From the NCBI RefSeq assembly GCF_037963765.1, contig NZ_CP150166.1, forward strand, positions 1,805,501 to 1,869,500: a DNA stretch of 64,000 nucleotides. The letters run 5' to 3'. The notes beneath the pieces were generated by a model, which saw only the letters and a list, made by a program, of their open reading frames with translations, was not told the origin of the DNA and did no database searches. Of this stretch, positions 40,900 to 50,167 are shown piece after piece (position 1 is the first letter of the stretch; the number at the start of each line of letters is the position of its first letter). Origin of the DNA: Sporosarcina sp. FSL W8-0480. GTDB taxonomy: Bacteria; Bacillota; Bacilli; Bacillales_A; Planococcaceae. The translations under genes and the position numbers were made by a program.

Positions 40900-40932
40900 G
40901 TCTATTAATGAAACAAAAGGAAGGTGTATTGC

Positions 40933-41448
40933 ATGCAATGGTTCAATGTTGGAAAAATCGTCAACACACATGGAATTCAAGGTGAAGTCAGAGTCATTTC
41001 CCGTACTGATTTTCCTGAGGAAAGATACGCAATTGGGAATGAACTTTCTCTGTTCATGCCAAATGAAAAAAAACCAATCAAGCTGATTGTTGCAAGTCAT
41101 CGCCGCCATAAAAACTTCGACCTTCTCTCATTTGAAGGTCATATCAATATCAATGACGTTGAAAAATACAGGGACGGTATTCTTAAAGTCTCTGAAAAGC
41201 AACTTGGGGATCTTGAAGAAGGGGAATTCTACTACCACGAAATTGTCGGCTGCACGGTTTATACAAATGAAGGCGAAGAGCTTGGCGAAGTGACGGAGAT
41301 CATAGAAACGGGTGCCAATGATGTATGGACGGTCACGCCGAAAACAGGAAAGCCGCATTACATCCCTTATATCGATGATGTTGTCTTAGAGGTGGATGTC
41401 GAACAAAAACGTATCGTCATTGAACCAATGGAAGGACTTCTTTCATGA
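40933..41448 (+). CDS. rimM: Ribosome maturation factor RimM
   Basis: Binds S19 and assists 30S head maturation. The 171-residue protein has the N-terminal [16 protein letters not shown] segment and the PRC-barrel-like C-terminal domain ([35 protein letters not shown]). The ATG at 40933 follows AAAAGGAAGG; a GTG at 40924 overlaps that site. The stop overlaps trmD. Confidence 0.95.
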   Translation: MQWFNVGKIVNTHGIQGEVRVISRTDFPEERYAIGNELSLFMPNEKKPIKLIVASHRRHKNFDLLSFEGHININDVEKYRDGILKVSEKQLGDLEEGEFYYHEIVGCTVYTNEGEELGEVTEIIETGANDVWTVTPKTGKPHYIPYIDDVVLEVDVEQKRIVIEPMEGLLS

Positions 41449-42188
41449 TGAAAATAGATGTCCTCTCATTATTTCCAGAAATGTTCGAAGGAGTCCTGCA
41501 TTCTTCCATCATGAAAAAAGCACAGGAAAACGAAGCGGTTTCCTTCAAAGTGACCGATTTCAGGGACTTCTCAGGCAACAAGCATCATAAAGTAGACGAT
41601 TATCCATACGGCGGCGGAGCTGGAATGGTATTAAAGCCTGAACCACTATTCGCTGCAGTCGAATCACTCGCTCTCGACGAATCGAAAAAGCCGCGAGTCA
41701 TCCTGATGTGCCCTCAAGGCGCCACATTCAATCAGCAAAAGGCTGAGGAGCTTTCAAGGGAAGAACATCTTGTGTTCCTATGCGGACATTACGAAGGCTA
41801 CGACGAGCGCATACGCGAGCATCTCGTCACAGACGAAATCTCACTTGGCGATTTCGTCCTAACCGGCGGTGAAATCGCCTCAATGGCAATCATCGACAGC
41901 GTCGTAAGACTTCTTCCAAACGTGTTAGGCAACACAGATTCGCCTGTCCATGATTCTTTCTCAACTGGACTTCTTGAGCATCCTCAATACACAAGACCAG
42001 CAGATTTCAGAGGAATGAAAGTCCCGGACGTCCTCCTATCAGGAAATCATGCCGAAATCGAAAAATGGCGGCAAGAACAGTCATTAAAACGAACATTCGA
42101 GCGAAGAAAAGACCTTTTGGCTGATGCGCCATTGACGGAACATCAACAAAAGTACTTAAAACAATTAAATGAGGAAGAAAATCAATAA
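41445..42188 (+). CDS. trmD: tRNA (guanine-37-N1)-methyltransferase
   Basis: SAM-dependent m1G37 methylation that prevents frameshifting. The 247-residue SPOUT-family protein shows [39 protein letters not shown] and [11 protein letters not shown] in the trefoil knot. The start is ATG at 41445 or 41448 (ATGATG); both overlap the rimM stop. The phased array begins 13 bases after the stop; no ordinary terminator is visible. Confidence 0.96.
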   Translation: MMKIDVLSLFPEMFEGVLHSSIMKKAQENEAVSFKVTDFRDFSGNKHHKVDDYPYGGGAGMVLKPEPLFAAVESLALDESKKPRVILMCPQGATFNQQKAEELSREEHLVFLCGHYEGYDERIREHLVTDEISLGDFVLTGGEIASMAIIDSVVRLLPNVLGNTDSPVHDSFSTGLLEHPQYTRPADFRGMKVPDVLLSGNHAEIEKWRQEQSLKRTFERRKDLLADAPLTEHQQKYLKQLNEEENQ

Positions 42189-42201
42189 TGGCCTACAATA
42201 T

Positions 42202-42335
42202 ACGCATAATTGTCGCCAAAAACGCATAAATCTCACCAGACACGCATAAAACTTATTTATGCGTGTTTCAACGGATTTATGCGTATCTGGCACGATTTAT
42301 GCGCATTTCACCGACTTTATGCGTGATTTGCTTTG
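42202..42335. repeat. Array of seven TTTATGCGT cores at 20-bp period with central inversion
   Basis: Three cores read ACGCATAAW at 42202, 42222 and 42242. Four more read TTTATGCGY at 42256, 42276, 42296 and 42316, the reverse complement. Within each half the period is exactly 20 bases; five bases separate the halves. Reading all units in one orientation gives a weak 20-base consensus TTTATGCGTRTYTGGCRCGA. The period is not a multiple of three and the array is noncoding. It fills the gap between trmD and repeat copy 3. Confidence 0.92.
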
Positions 42336-42362
42336 ATACATCCTTTATTATAAGGTATATCC

Positions 42363-42486
42363 GTTGATTGGAGCGTAGGCCGGCGACTCCTGCGGGAATA
42401 GCATGAGCCGAAGACCCCGCAGGAGCGAAGCGACGAGGAGGCTAAGGCCATGCCCGCGGAAAGCGCCGGCCGCAGCGGAAATCAAC
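42363..42486. repeat. Palindromic interspersed repeat, copy 3
   Basis: 124 bases bounded by GTTGATT (42363-42369) and AATCAAC (42480-42486). Its outer arms carry GGCCGGCG and CGCCGGCC, a longer perfect pairing than in the other copies. The centre has GACTCCTGCGGGAATAGCAT and GAGGAGGCTAAGGCCATG. It lies directly before the rplS promoter. Confidence 0.92.
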
Positions 42487-42509
42487 CCTATGCTAACTTA
42501 ATTAAAGCC

Positions 42510-42538
42510 TTGCACAAGCCATTCTAATATGTTATTAT
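42510..42538 (+). promoter_or_regulatory. Promoter for rplS
   Basis: TTGCAC at 42510-42515 and TATTAT at 42533-42538 with a 17-base spacer and a TGT extension just before the -10. Confidence 0.8.
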
Positions 42539-42568
42539 TTACTACGTACTTCTATAGAAAGTACATAC

Positions 42569-42616
42569 TGACTGGTGTTCCGCTGCAAACGTAACAAGTG
42601 CAAGAGCATCTGTGAA
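42569..42616 (+). ncRNA. L19 ribosomal protein leader
   Basis: The rplS 5' leader holds a hairpin in which ACTGGTGTTC (42571-42580) pairs, with wobbles, with GAGCATCTGT (42604-42613). Inside are conserved-looking CGCTGCAAACGTAACAAG and TGCA. Position and sequence fit the known Firmicutes L19 leader, a probable autoregulatory element. A separate GTACTT/AAGTAC hairpin lies just upstream (42546-42564). Confidence 0.7.
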
Positions 42617-42631
42617 TAAGGAGAGAAAAAC

Positions 42632-42976
42632 ATGCAAAACATTATTGCAGAAGTAACAAAAGACCAACTTCGTACAGATCATCCTGATTTCCGTCCTGGG
42701 GACACTGTCCGCTTGCACGTGAAAATCGTTGAGGGTACACGTGAGCGTATCCAACTTTTCGAAGGTGTTGTCATCAAACGTCGTGGAGGCGGAATCAGCG
42801 AAACTTTCACAGTTCGTAAAATCTCCAACGGTGTAGGTGTTGAACGTACATTCCCTGTACACACACCAAAAATCGCTAAACTTGAAGTGACTCGTCGTGG
42901 TAAAGTACGTCGTGCGAAATTGTACTACCTTCGCAATCTACGCGGAAAAGCTGCACGTATCAAAGAAATCCGATAA
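42632..42976 (+). CDS. rplS: 50S ribosomal protein L19
   Basis: Located at the subunit interface. The 114-residue protein shows [34 protein letters not shown] and the basic C-terminal [15 protein letters not shown]. The start follows AAGGAGAG. It is a single-gene unit with its own promoter, leader and terminator. Confidence 0.98.
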   Translation: MQNIIAEVTKDQLRTDHPDFRPGDTVRLHVKIVEGTRERIQLFEGVVIKRRGGGISETFTVRKISNGVGVERTFPVHTPKIAKLEVTRRGKVRRAKLYYLRNLRGKAARIKEIR

Positions 42977-43019
42977 TAGTAAAACGGCGGGGATCGTGTC
43001 TCCATCGTTTTGTAAAGCA

Positions 43020-43054
43020 AAAGGAGGCCAGAAAAAATGGCCTCCTTTCTTTTT
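43020..43054 (+). terminator. Terminator after rplS
   Basis: A perfect 11-bp stem (43020-43030 with 43038-43048) and 7-base loop followed by CTTTTT. A weaker hairpin (AAAACG/CGTTTT) lies just before it. Confidence 0.92.
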
Positions 43055-43081
43055 GCTTCAATGCTAAATAGACGGTACAAT
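43053..43081 (+). promoter_or_regulatory. Promoter for lepB-rbgA
   Basis: TTGCTT at 43053-43058 and TACAAT at 43076-43081 with a 17-base spacer, 31 bases before the lepB start. The -35 overlaps the T tract of the rplS terminator. Confidence 0.65.
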
Positions 43082-43112
43082 AGTAATAGTAGTTTGGCGG
43101 GAGGCTTTGGAG

Positions 43113-43670
43113 ATGAATGAGGAAAAGAAGAAAAATGAAACTTGGGAATGGATTAAGGCACTTTTGATCGCGTTCGGGTTGGCAGCGGTCATTCGAATAT
43201 TTCTATTTACACCAATCGTAGTAGATGGTATCTCAATGATGCCGACACTTGAGCATGGAGATAAAATGATCGTCAACAAAATCGGATACACACTTGGTGA
43301 ACCCGACCGTTTCGATATAGTCGTCTTCCACGCCCCTGAAAAAAAGGATTACATTAAAAGGGTAATCGGACTTCCCGGAGATGAGGTTGAATACCGGGAC
43401 GATATTTTATATATCAATGGTGTACCACAAGAAGAACCGTATCTTGATCAATACAAGGCAGAAGTCACGGACGGCCCATTAACTGAAGACTTTACACTTG
43501 AAGAGAAAATTGATAGTCAGACTGTGCCAGTTGGCCATGTATTCGTAATGGGAGATAATCGCCGGAAAAGTAAGGATTCAAGACATATCGGAGCGGTTCC
43601 TATTGATGAAATTATAGGAAGTACAAAATTTGTATTTTGGCCAATCGCAGACTTTGGATTGGTGGAGTAA
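43113..43670 (+). CDS. lepB: Type I signal peptidase
   Basis: Removes signal peptides from secreted proteins at the outer face of the membrane. The 185-residue protein has one N-terminal membrane anchor (about 14-36), nucleophile Ser41 in DGISMMPTL, general-base Lys82 in IKRVIGLPGD, and the GDNRRKSKDSRHIG box. The ATG at 43113 follows GGGAGGC; a TTG at 43107 is less likely. Its place between rplS and rbgA matches several Bacillales but not B. subtilis. Confidence 0.95.
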   Translation: MNEEKKKNETWEWIKALLIAFGLAAVIRIFLFTPIVVDGISMMPTLEHGDKMIVNKIGYTLGEPDRFDIVVFHAPEKKDYIKRVIGLPGDEVEYRDDILYINGVPQEEPYLDQYKAEVTDGPLTEDFTLEEKIDSQTVPVGHVFVMGDNRRKSKDSRHIGAVPIDEIIGSTKFVFWPIADFGLVE

Positions 43671-43688
43671 AGAAAGGGGTTGAGTACA

Positions 43689-44537
43689 TTGACGATTCAA
43701 TGGTTTCCCGGCCATATGGCCAAAGCAAGACGTGAAGTGACGGAACAATTGAAACTTGTCGATATCGTATTTGAGTTGATAGACGCCAGATTACCCCTTT
43801 CATCAAGAAATCCAATGATTGACGAGGTTATTCAACAAAAACCGAGATTATTAATATTGAATAAAATGGATCTTGCAGATGAAAAAGAGACAGATCGCTG
43901 GATTAAACACTTTGAAGCAGAAGGTATTCGGGCGGTTGCTATAAATTCATTTGAGGGGAAAGGCCTACAAACCGTGACGAAGGCGGCAAAGGAGATTCTT
44001 GCGCCAAAAATTGAGCGCATGAAAAAAAGAGGTATTCGACCTGGAGCGATCCGTGCAATGATTGTCGGTATCCCGAATGTTGGTAAATCAACGCTTATCA
44101 ACCGCTTGGCAAAGAAAAACATAGCTAAAACGGGTAATAAACCAGGTGTAACAAAAGCACAGCAATGGATCAAGTTTGAAAAAGAACTTGAATTATTGGA
44201 TACCCCGGGGATCCTTTGGCCGAAATTTGAAGATCAGTCGGTTGGATACAAACTTGCTTTAACAGGTGCGATTAAAGATACAGTTGTAAACATGGAAAAT
44301 CTTGCTGTCTTTGGTCTGCGTTTCCTGGAAACGCATTATCCAGATCGACTTGAAAAACGATATGGCATTATAACTGTTGGAGACGACATCCAAGCAGTGT
44401 TCAATAAGATAGGCGAGTCCCGCAAAGCATATACTCAAGGCGGGGAAATTGATTATGACAAAGTAGCTGACATGATCGTGCAGGATATACGCAGCGAACT
44501 GTTAGGCAAGTTGACATTCGATTTTACAGACGAGTAA
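43689..44537 (+). CDS. rbgA: Ribosome biogenesis GTPase RbgA
   Basis: Circularly permuted GTPase for late 50S assembly (YlqF). The 282-residue protein has the order G4 (LNKMD), G1 (GIPNVGKST), G3 (DTPGILWP) and a C-terminal AmiR-like helical domain. TTG at 43689 gives [17 protein letters not shown], the conserved start, with AAAGGGG nine bases upstream; a TTG at 43680 abuts the ribosome site. Confidence 0.96.
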   Translation: MTIQWFPGHMAKARREVTEQLKLVDIVFELIDARLPLSSRNPMIDEVIQQKPRLLILNKMDLADEKETDRWIKHFEAEGIRAVAINSFEGKGLQTVTKAAKEILAPKIERMKKRGIRPGAIRAMIVGIPNVGKSTLINRLAKKNIAKTGNKPGVTKAQQWIKFEKELELLDTPGILWPKFEDQSVGYKLALTGAIKDTVVNMENLAVFGLRFLETHYPDRLEKRYGIITVGDDIQAVFNKIGESRKAYTQGGEIDYDKVADMIVQDIRSELLGKLTFDFTDE

Positions 44538-44548
44538 AAAGAGGGAAT

Positions 44549-44592
44549 GGTCGATAACGTTACGGAATAGTTCCGTGACAATCGGCCTTTTT
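44549..44592 (+). terminator. Terminator after rbgA
   Basis: Outer stem GGTCGAT/ATCGGCC (44549-44555 with 44581-44587), inner stem GTTACGGAA/TTCCGTGAC, then TTTTT. Confidence 0.88.
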
Positions 44593-44669
44593 CTATTAAT
44601 AGCGATAAATGTAGCCTTGATATAACCGATAAAAAGATAAGGCGATATACATATAGAAGGTGAAAAAAT

Positions 44670-45449
44670 ATGAAAACGATAAAAGAAATCTCCGAACGAT
44701 TAAAAGAAACAGACATTCCTCAACAATGGATGAGAGAACTTGAGGCCGATCATCGAATCGGTGTGAGAACAGAATTGGAACGCTGGTACCGAAACTTTGA
44801 GAAGAAACAGCAATTGAAAAAAATGTTGCAAGAAAAAATCGGTTTTGATGGGAGTTTTAAAGAATCTAACAAAGATCTGATTGCGGGTGTGGATGAGGCG
44901 GGGCGAGGGCCATTGGCAGGCCCAGTTGTTTGCGCCGCTGTTATTTTGCCTGCCGACGTCGACTGTCTATTAGGTCTTGATGATTCCAAAAAGACTACAA
45001 AGCAGGAAAGGAATCGTCTTGCAACCTTGATAAAAGAGATTGCAGTTAGTTATTCAATACATATTCAAGCAGTGGAACGAATAGATGCGGTGAATATTTA
45101 TGCAGCTACAAGGGAATCGATGGAGAAAGCCGTAAATAATTTATCTGTTTCCCCATCAATTGTTTTGGCGGACGCAATGGCGTTAGATGTTAACTGCCGT
45201 TCCGTGTCAATTATTAAAGGAGATGCAAAAAGTCTTGCGATTGCAGCAGCATCCATTTTAGCCAAGACTACAAGGGATGATTTGATGGACGAGCTTGATG
45301 CAAGCTACCCAATGTATCAATTTAAAAAAAATGCTGGGTACGGCACATCAGAGCACCTAAATGCACTCCGTATTCATGGGCCCTGTGCACAGCATAGAAA
45401 AACTTTTGAGCCCGTTAAATCGATTTTGGAAGGTGTGATAGAAGGGTGA
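44670..45449 (+). CDS. rnhB: Ribonuclease HII
   Basis: Removes ribonucleotides from DNA. The 259-residue protein has the catalytic DEAGRGPLAGPV (Asp75, Glu76), LDDSKK, VLADAMAL and the YGTSEHLNAL region, preceded by a roughly 65-residue N-terminal extension typical of Bacillales RnhB. The ATG follows AGAAGGTG. The end overlaps the next gene (GTGA). Confidence 0.96.
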   Translation: MKTIKEISERLKETDIPQQWMRELEADHRIGVRTELERWYRNFEKKQQLKKMLQEKIGFDGSFKESNKDLIAGVDEAGRGPLAGPVVCAAVILPADVDCLLGLDDSKKTTKQERNRLATLIKEIAVSYSIHIQAVERIDAVNIYAATRESMEKAVNNLSVSPSIVLADAMALDVNCRSVSIIKGDAKSLAIAAASILAKTTRDDLMDELDASYPMYQFKKNAGYGTSEHLNALRIHGPCAQHRKTFEPVKSILEGVIEG

Positions 45450-46726
45450 GTCATCCATCGATTCAAAGATTGATGAACCAGACAGTTACCACGACTTCAA
45501 ATAGACCATCTTTACATGAAGGTCAAATATTTCATGGACAGGTCAAACAACTTTACAAAGGGGAAATGGCAGAAGTTCAAATTGGAAACCAGAAATTGAT
45601 GGCCAGGTTAGAAGTACCTTTGAAGGCGGGCGATTCATATTTCTTCCAAGTAAAATCTATTGAACCGGAACTGCAATTAAAAATTATAACAGGCCCTTTA
45701 AATGCAACGGATACAAAGGCCAAACAACTGATGAATTTAATGGAGTCAATGCAACTTCCCAAACACACGGAAATGCAAACATTGTTGAACGTTTTTCTGG
45801 ATTGGAAATTACCTATATCCCGTGAAAATCTCATCGTTGCGGCTCAGATGCTGAAATCAGCACCTCCCAATAGTCAAGAGGAAGCACTCCGCTCTATTCA
45901 GCGAATTATTGAATTGAAATTGCCGTTAAGTGATTTAAACTTTAAGACCTTTTTCGGAATAGAAACAAAAGAAGGGATTCACGGTGTTTTAGATTTGCTT
46001 AGAACCTCATTAGTGTATGACTTGGACCTACCCGCACAGCAAAAAGAAGGGATTCTAAAGACGTTAGACCAACTTAGACATAATTCCAATTCCATAGTAG
46101 AACAATCGATAAATGGAAATGTAATGAAAGAAGTTATTCAAAAATTAGTAAATACGATGGGTTTGAATTACGAAGCTGAATTGATACAAAAGGAACCCAA
46201 TTTAAAAAAGATTAGAGATATGTTAAAACCTCAATTGGTTGCCTTGTTGAACGATCCAGTGATTTCTCCAGCATTAAGGGAAGCCGGAGAATTGACATTG
46301 GCACGCATGAACGGTTCACTTCTGCATTCCGGAGAAACGGGTATGAACCAACAGATTATCATGCAACTCCCACTTGAGTTTTTAGGAAAACGAATTGATG
46401 CACAACTGCAATGGAATGGAAGAATGAAAGACGATGGAAAAATAGATCCGGAGTACGCAAGGGTTATGTTTTACCTCGACTTGGAATCAATTAAGAAAAC
46501 TGTAATTGATATGCAAGTACAAAATAAAGTTGTGACTGTCACAATTTTCAATGATGATGAAAGGTTAAAAGTTATTGGAAGCTTCTTTCAGGATACGTTG
46601 AAGAGTGGACTTGAATCGGTGGACTATAAATTGTCCGGTGTCTCTTTTAAAAAACTTACAAAAGAAAAATCCTTAAAAAAGATTCAATCAACAACAGATT
46701 TTAAAGGAGTTGACCTTCGAATATGA
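45446..46726 (+). CDS. ylqG: YlqG-like protein with FliK-type C-terminal region
   Basis: A 426-residue protein of unknown function. It sits between rnhB and ylqH as YlqG does in B. subtilis. An N-terminal segment (GQIFHGQVKQLYKGEMAEVQIG) looks like a small beta domain and the middle is helical. The last 120 residues (LPLEFLGKRIDAQLQW, VMFYLDLESIKKT, QVQNKVVTVTIFND) resemble the flagellar hook-length control (Flg_hook) domain of FliK. No signal peptide or membrane segment is seen. The start is GTG overlapping the rnhB stop, and the end overlaps ylqH by ATGA. The FliK relation is inference from sequence pattern. Confidence 0.75.
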   Translation: MSHPSIQRLMNQTVTTTSNRPSLHEGQIFHGQVKQLYKGEMAEVQIGNQKLMARLEVPLKAGDSYFFQVKSIEPELQLKIITGPLNATDTKAKQLMNLMESMQLPKHTEMQTLLNVFLDWKLPISRENLIVAAQMLKSAPPNSQEEALRSIQRIIELKLPLSDLNFKTFFGIETKEGIHGVLDLLRTSLVYDLDLPAQQKEGILKTLDQLRHNSNSIVEQSINGNVMKEVIQKLVNTMGLNYEAELIQKEPNLKKIRDMLKPQLVALLNDPVISPALREAGELTLARMNGSLLHSGETGMNQQIIMQLPLEFLGKRIDAQLQWNGRMKDDGKIDPEYARVMFYLDLESIKKTVIDMQVQNKVVTVTIFNDDERLKVIGSFFQDTLKSGLESVDYKLSGVSFKKLTKEKSLKKIQSTTDFKGVDLRI

Positions 46727-47022
46727 CGGAAAATAAGGATATGAGAAAAGATGCAATTGCACTTTCGTATAATCCAGACGTCGCAGAGGCACCCAAAATC
46801 ATTGCGAAGGGCAAAGGTTTGATAGCTCAAAACATTATTGAAACGGCAAAAGAGCATAACATTCCGATACAGGAAGATGCCAGTTTGGTTGAGTTGATGG
46901 GGCAACTTAATGTGAATGAAACGATTCCAGAACAGCTATATCAAGCTGTAGCCGAGGTGTTTGCCTATATTTACCACATTGATAGAAACCATGGTATAAC
47001 AAAGGGATCTATCGAGAAATGA
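46723..47022 (+). CDS. ylqH: FlhB/EscU C-terminal domain-like protein (YlqH)
   Basis: A 99-residue cytosolic protein matching the C-terminal domain of type III export switch proteins: AIALSYNP, APKIIAKGKGLIAQNIIE, AKEHNIPIQED, and ETIPEQLYQAVAEVFAYIY. The membrane part of FlhB and the NPTH autocleavage motif are absent; the protein begins about where the cleaved FlhB tail would. It is translationally coupled to the FliK-like gene upstream. Function is not established. Confidence 0.85.
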   Translation: MTENKDMRKDAIALSYNPDVAEAPKIIAKGKGLIAQNIIETAKEHNIPIQEDASLVELMGQLNVNETIPEQLYQAVAEVFAYIYHIDRNHGITKGSIEK

Positions 47023-47062
47023 CGAACCCTGTCAAAAAATGCGGAAAAAAAGCATACAAATG

Positions 47063-47091
47063 TGGACATTATTTTACATCTTTACTACAAT
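47063..47091 (+). promoter_or_regulatory. Promoter for sucCD
   Basis: TGGACA at 47063-47068 and TACAAT at 47086-47091 with a 17-base spacer, about 50 bases before sucC. Confidence 0.7.
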
Positions 47092-47139
47092 GGATACGGC
47101 AGTAAATTATGAGCTACAAGTTCGAATGGAGGATGTAAG

Positions 47140-48300
47140 ATGAATATCCATGAATATCAAGGTAAGCAGCTGCTTAGAGATTATGGCGTTGCTGTTTCAA
47201 ACGGTCGGGTTGCATTCTCACCCGATGAGGCCGTAAAAGCGGCGAAAGAGCTCGGAACTGATGTTATCGTCGTCAAAGCACAAATCCATGCTGGCGGGCG
47301 TGGTAAAGCGGGCGGCGTTAAAATCGCTAAAAATCTTGATGAAGTGCGTGAATACGCAAAAGAGCTTCTTGGTAAAACTCTTGTGACCCATCAAACAGGT
47401 CCTGAAGGTAAAGAAGTTAAAAGGCTTCTTATCGAAGAAGGATCCGATATTAAAAAAGAATACTACATTGGCCTCGTAGTTGACCGCGCTACGGATCGTA
47501 TTACTCTAATGGGATCTGAAGAAGGCGGAATGGACATCGAAGAAGTGGCGGAAGAAACACCGGAAAAAATCTTTAAAGAAGTTATCGATCCAATCGTCGG
47601 CTTGACAGGTTTCCAAGCAAGACGTATGGCATTCAACATGAACATCCCAACAAAACTTGTCAATAAGGCAGCGAAATTCATGCTTGGCCTTTATCAAGTA
47701 TTTGTTGAAAAAGACGCTTCAATCGTAGAAATCAATCCACTTGTTGTAACAGGTGATGATGATGTACTGGCGCTTGATGCAAAGTTCAACTTTGACGAGA
47801 ACGCATTATATCGTCATAAAGACATTGTCGAATTACGCGATTTCGATGAAGAAGACCCGAAGGAAATCGAAGCATCCAAATACGACCTTAGCTATATCTC
47901 CTTAGACGGGAATATCGGCTGCATGGTTAACGGAGCTGGCCTTGCAATGGCTACGATGGATACAATCAACTACTATGGCGGAAATCCTGCTAACTTCCTT
48001 GACGTTGGGGGCGGTGCGACTGCTGAAAAAGTTACTGAAGCATTCAAAATCATTCTTTCCGACGAAGCTGTTAAAGGAATTTTCGTTAACATTTTCGGTG
48101 GAATCATGAAATGTGATGTTATCGCAGAAGGTGTTATTGCGGCTGCGAAAGAAGTCGGACTTCAAGTACCATTAGTCGTACGTTTGGAAGGTACAAATGT
48201 GGACAAAGGTAAAGCTCTATTGAACGAATCTGGTTTGAATATCATCGCTGCTGATACAATGGCAGACGGTGCACAAAAGATTGTTGAACTCGTAGGCTAA
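47140..48300 (+). CDS. sucC: Succinyl-CoA synthetase (ADP-forming) beta subunit
   Basis: TCA-cycle substrate-level phosphorylation with SucD. The 386-residue ATP-grasp protein shows [51 protein letters not shown] and FLDVGGGA. The ATG follows TGGAGGATG; 18 bases separate it from sucD. Confidence 0.97.
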   Translation: MNIHEYQGKQLLRDYGVAVSNGRVAFSPDEAVKAAKELGTDVIVVKAQIHAGGRGKAGGVKIAKNLDEVREYAKELLGKTLVTHQTGPEGKEVKRLLIEEGSDIKKEYYIGLVVDRATDRITLMGSEEGGMDIEEVAEETPEKIFKEVIDPIVGLTGFQARRMAFNMNIPTKLVNKAAKFMLGLYQVFVEKDASIVEINPLVVTGDDDVLALDAKFNFDENALYRHKDIVELRDFDEEDPKEIEASKYDLSYISLDGNIGCMVNGAGLAMATMDTINYYGGNPANFLDVGGGATAEKVTEAFKIILSDEAVKGIFVNIFGGIMKCDVIAEGVIAAAKEVGLQVPLVVRLEGTNVDKGKALLNESGLNIIAADTMADGAQKIVELVG

Positions 48301-48318
48301 GAAAGGCAGGGACAAACG

Positions 48319-49221
48319 ATGGCTATTTATATTAATAAAGATACAAAAGTGATTGTACAAGGTATCACAGGTTCTACGGCTCTTTTCCATACAAAGCAAA
48401 TGCTTGAGTATGGCACGAAAATCGTTGGCGGAGTAACTCCTGGAAAAGGCGGAACAGAAGTTGAAGGAGTTCCTGTTTTCAACACTGTTGAAGAAGCAGT
48501 TAAAGCAACAGGTGCAAACGTATCCGTCATCTATGTTCCAGCTCCTTTTGCAGCGGATGCGATTCTTGAAGCAGTCGATGCAGAATTGGATATGGCAATC
48601 TGTATTACTGAGCACATCCCGGTTATTGATATGATTAAAGTGAAACGTTATATGGAAGGTAAGAAAACTCGTCTTGTCGGGCCGAACTGCCCAGGCGTCA
48701 TCACTGCTGATGAATGTAAGATTGGTATTATGCCGGGCTATATCCATACAAAAGGACATGTTGGTGTTGTTTCCCGTTCCGGGACATTGACTTATGAAGC
48801 TACTCACCAATTAAGCCAAGCTGGAATTGGTCAGACTACTGCAGTTGGAATCGGTGGAGACCCTGTTAACGGTACGAACTTCATCGATGTTCTTAAGGAG
48901 TTCAATGAGGACCCTGAAACATATGCGGTAGTAATGATTGGTGAAATCGGTGGAACAGCTGAAGAAGAGGCTGCGGAGTGGGTTAAGGCTAATATGACTA
49001 AACCTGTTGTAGGCTTCATCGGCGGACAAACCGCACCTCCAGGAAAACGTATGGGCCACGCTGGCGCAATCATTTCCGGTGGTAAGGGAACTGCAGCTGA
49101 AAAGATCAAAGCGATGAACGCAGCAGGTATTGAGGTTGCAGATACTCCATCTGTAATCGGCGAAACATTGATTAAAGTATTAAAAGAAAAAGGTCTTTAC
49201 GAACAATGTAAAACTCATTAA
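48319..49221 (+). CDS. sucD: Succinyl-CoA synthetase alpha subunit
   Basis: Carries the phosphohistidine intermediate and binds CoA. The 300-residue protein shows [46 protein letters not shown] and the catalytic His246 in GHAGAIISG. The ribosome site is AAAGGCAGGG. Followed by a strong terminator. Confidence 0.97.
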   Translation: MAIYINKDTKVIVQGITGSTALFHTKQMLEYGTKIVGGVTPGKGGTEVEGVPVFNTVEEAVKATGANVSVIYVPAPFAADAILEAVDAELDMAICITEHIPVIDMIKVKRYMEGKKTRLVGPNCPGVITADECKIGIMPGYIHTKGHVGVVSRSGTLTYEATHQLSQAGIGQTTAVGIGGDPVNGTNFIDVLKEFNEDPETYAVVMIGEIGGTAEEEAAEWVKANMTKPVVGFIGGQTAPPGKRMGHAGAIISGGKGTAAEKIKAMNAAGIEVADTPSVIGETLIKVLKEKGLYEQCKTH

Positions 49222-49229
49222 TTTATAGT

Positions 49230-49263
49230 ACGGCATGCAGGTAAAACTGCATGCTGTTCTTTT
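49230..49263 (+). terminator. Terminator after sucD
   Basis: An 11-bp stem with one wobble (49230-49240 with 49247-49257), GTAAAA loop, then TCTTTTG. Confidence 0.9.
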
Positions 49264-49291
49264 GCATTTTCACATTTAAAGGAGGAACCGA

Positions 49292-50167
49292 ATGGAAATC
49301 ACTGAAGTTGATAAAAGACTACTTGCCTTACACTATGTATATCCTGTGCCTTACAATAAAATAAGTGAAGTAATGCGGAACGATCCGGATCTCAACCTTC
49401 TCTATAATTATCATGCAAGTGACTTAGGGAGACTACTGCAAATCCCCGAAATTAAAGCAGTCCGTCTAAAAGAACAGCTTAAACTCCATGAGAAAACCCC
49501 CTTTCATCTACTTTATCATCAAGAAAACATCATACCCATACCGATTACGAATAAAAACTATCCAAAGTCATTAAAATTGTTGGTAGATCCTCCAACTGTT
49601 CTCTATTTAAGAGGAATGACAAGCATTTTGGATATACCGCTAAAAGTCGCCATAATTGGCTCCAGAAAGGCGACAGACTACTCGCGAAAAGCACTTTCTT
49701 TTATCGTACCTCCACTTGTCGATAAAGGTGCGGTCATTGTATCCGGACTAGCGAAAGGTGCAGACACGATGGCCCATGAATCGGCAATTCAATTTGGCGG
49801 TAAAACAATTGCAGTTTTAGGTCATGGGTTATTTCATTTATATCCTTATGAAAATAGACATCTTGCCCAAGAAATGGCTAAAAATCATTTATTAGTAACC
49901 GAATATCCACCCTATATGAAACCGGCGAAATGGACTTTTCCGATGCGTAATCGAATTATCAGTGGATTATCAGAATCTGTCATTATAACGGAGTCGGACG
50001 AAAAAAGTGGAACGATGAGTACAGTAGACCACGCTCTCGAACACGGGAAGGCCATTTACGCCGTTCCTGGGCCGATTTCATCGTCTTTATCACTTGGGCC
50101 GCATAAATTGATTGTACAGGGCGCTAAACCCATCTGGAACGGCTTTCAAGTGTTCGAAATGAGTTAG
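49292..50167 (+). CDS. dprA: DNA processing protein DprA (Smf)
   Basis: Loads RecA onto incoming single-stranded DNA during transformation. The 291-residue protein has a helical N-terminal region (about 1-65) and the Rossmann-like DprA domain with VAIIGSRKATDYS, VSGLAKGADTMAH, VLGHGLFHLYPYENR, FPMRNRIISGLS and EKSGTM. No C-terminal winged helix is present, as in B. subtilis Smf. It starts right after the sucD terminator with AAGGAGGAACC upstream; no clear promoter of its own was found. Confidence 0.95.
   Translation: MEITEVDKRLLALHYVYPVPYNKISEVMRNDPDLNLLYNYHASDLGRLLQIPEIKAVRLKEQLKLHEKTPFHLLYHQENIIPIPITNKNYPKSLKLLVDPPTVLYLRGMTSILDIPLKVAIIGSRKATDYSRKALSFIVPPLVDKGAVIVSGLAKGADTMAHESAIQFGGKTIAVLGHGLFHLYPYENRHLAQEMAKNHLLVTEYPPYMKPAKWTFPMRNRIISGLSESVIITESDEKSGTMSTVDHALEHGKAIYAVPGPISSSLSLGPHKLIVQGAKPIWNGFQVFEMS

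Noticed and set aside
40802-41086. 94-codon plus-strand ORF between khpA and rimM (possible ylqD)
   Set aside because: It runs through the terminator and into rimM in another frame and does not resemble YlqD; the start has no ribosome site.
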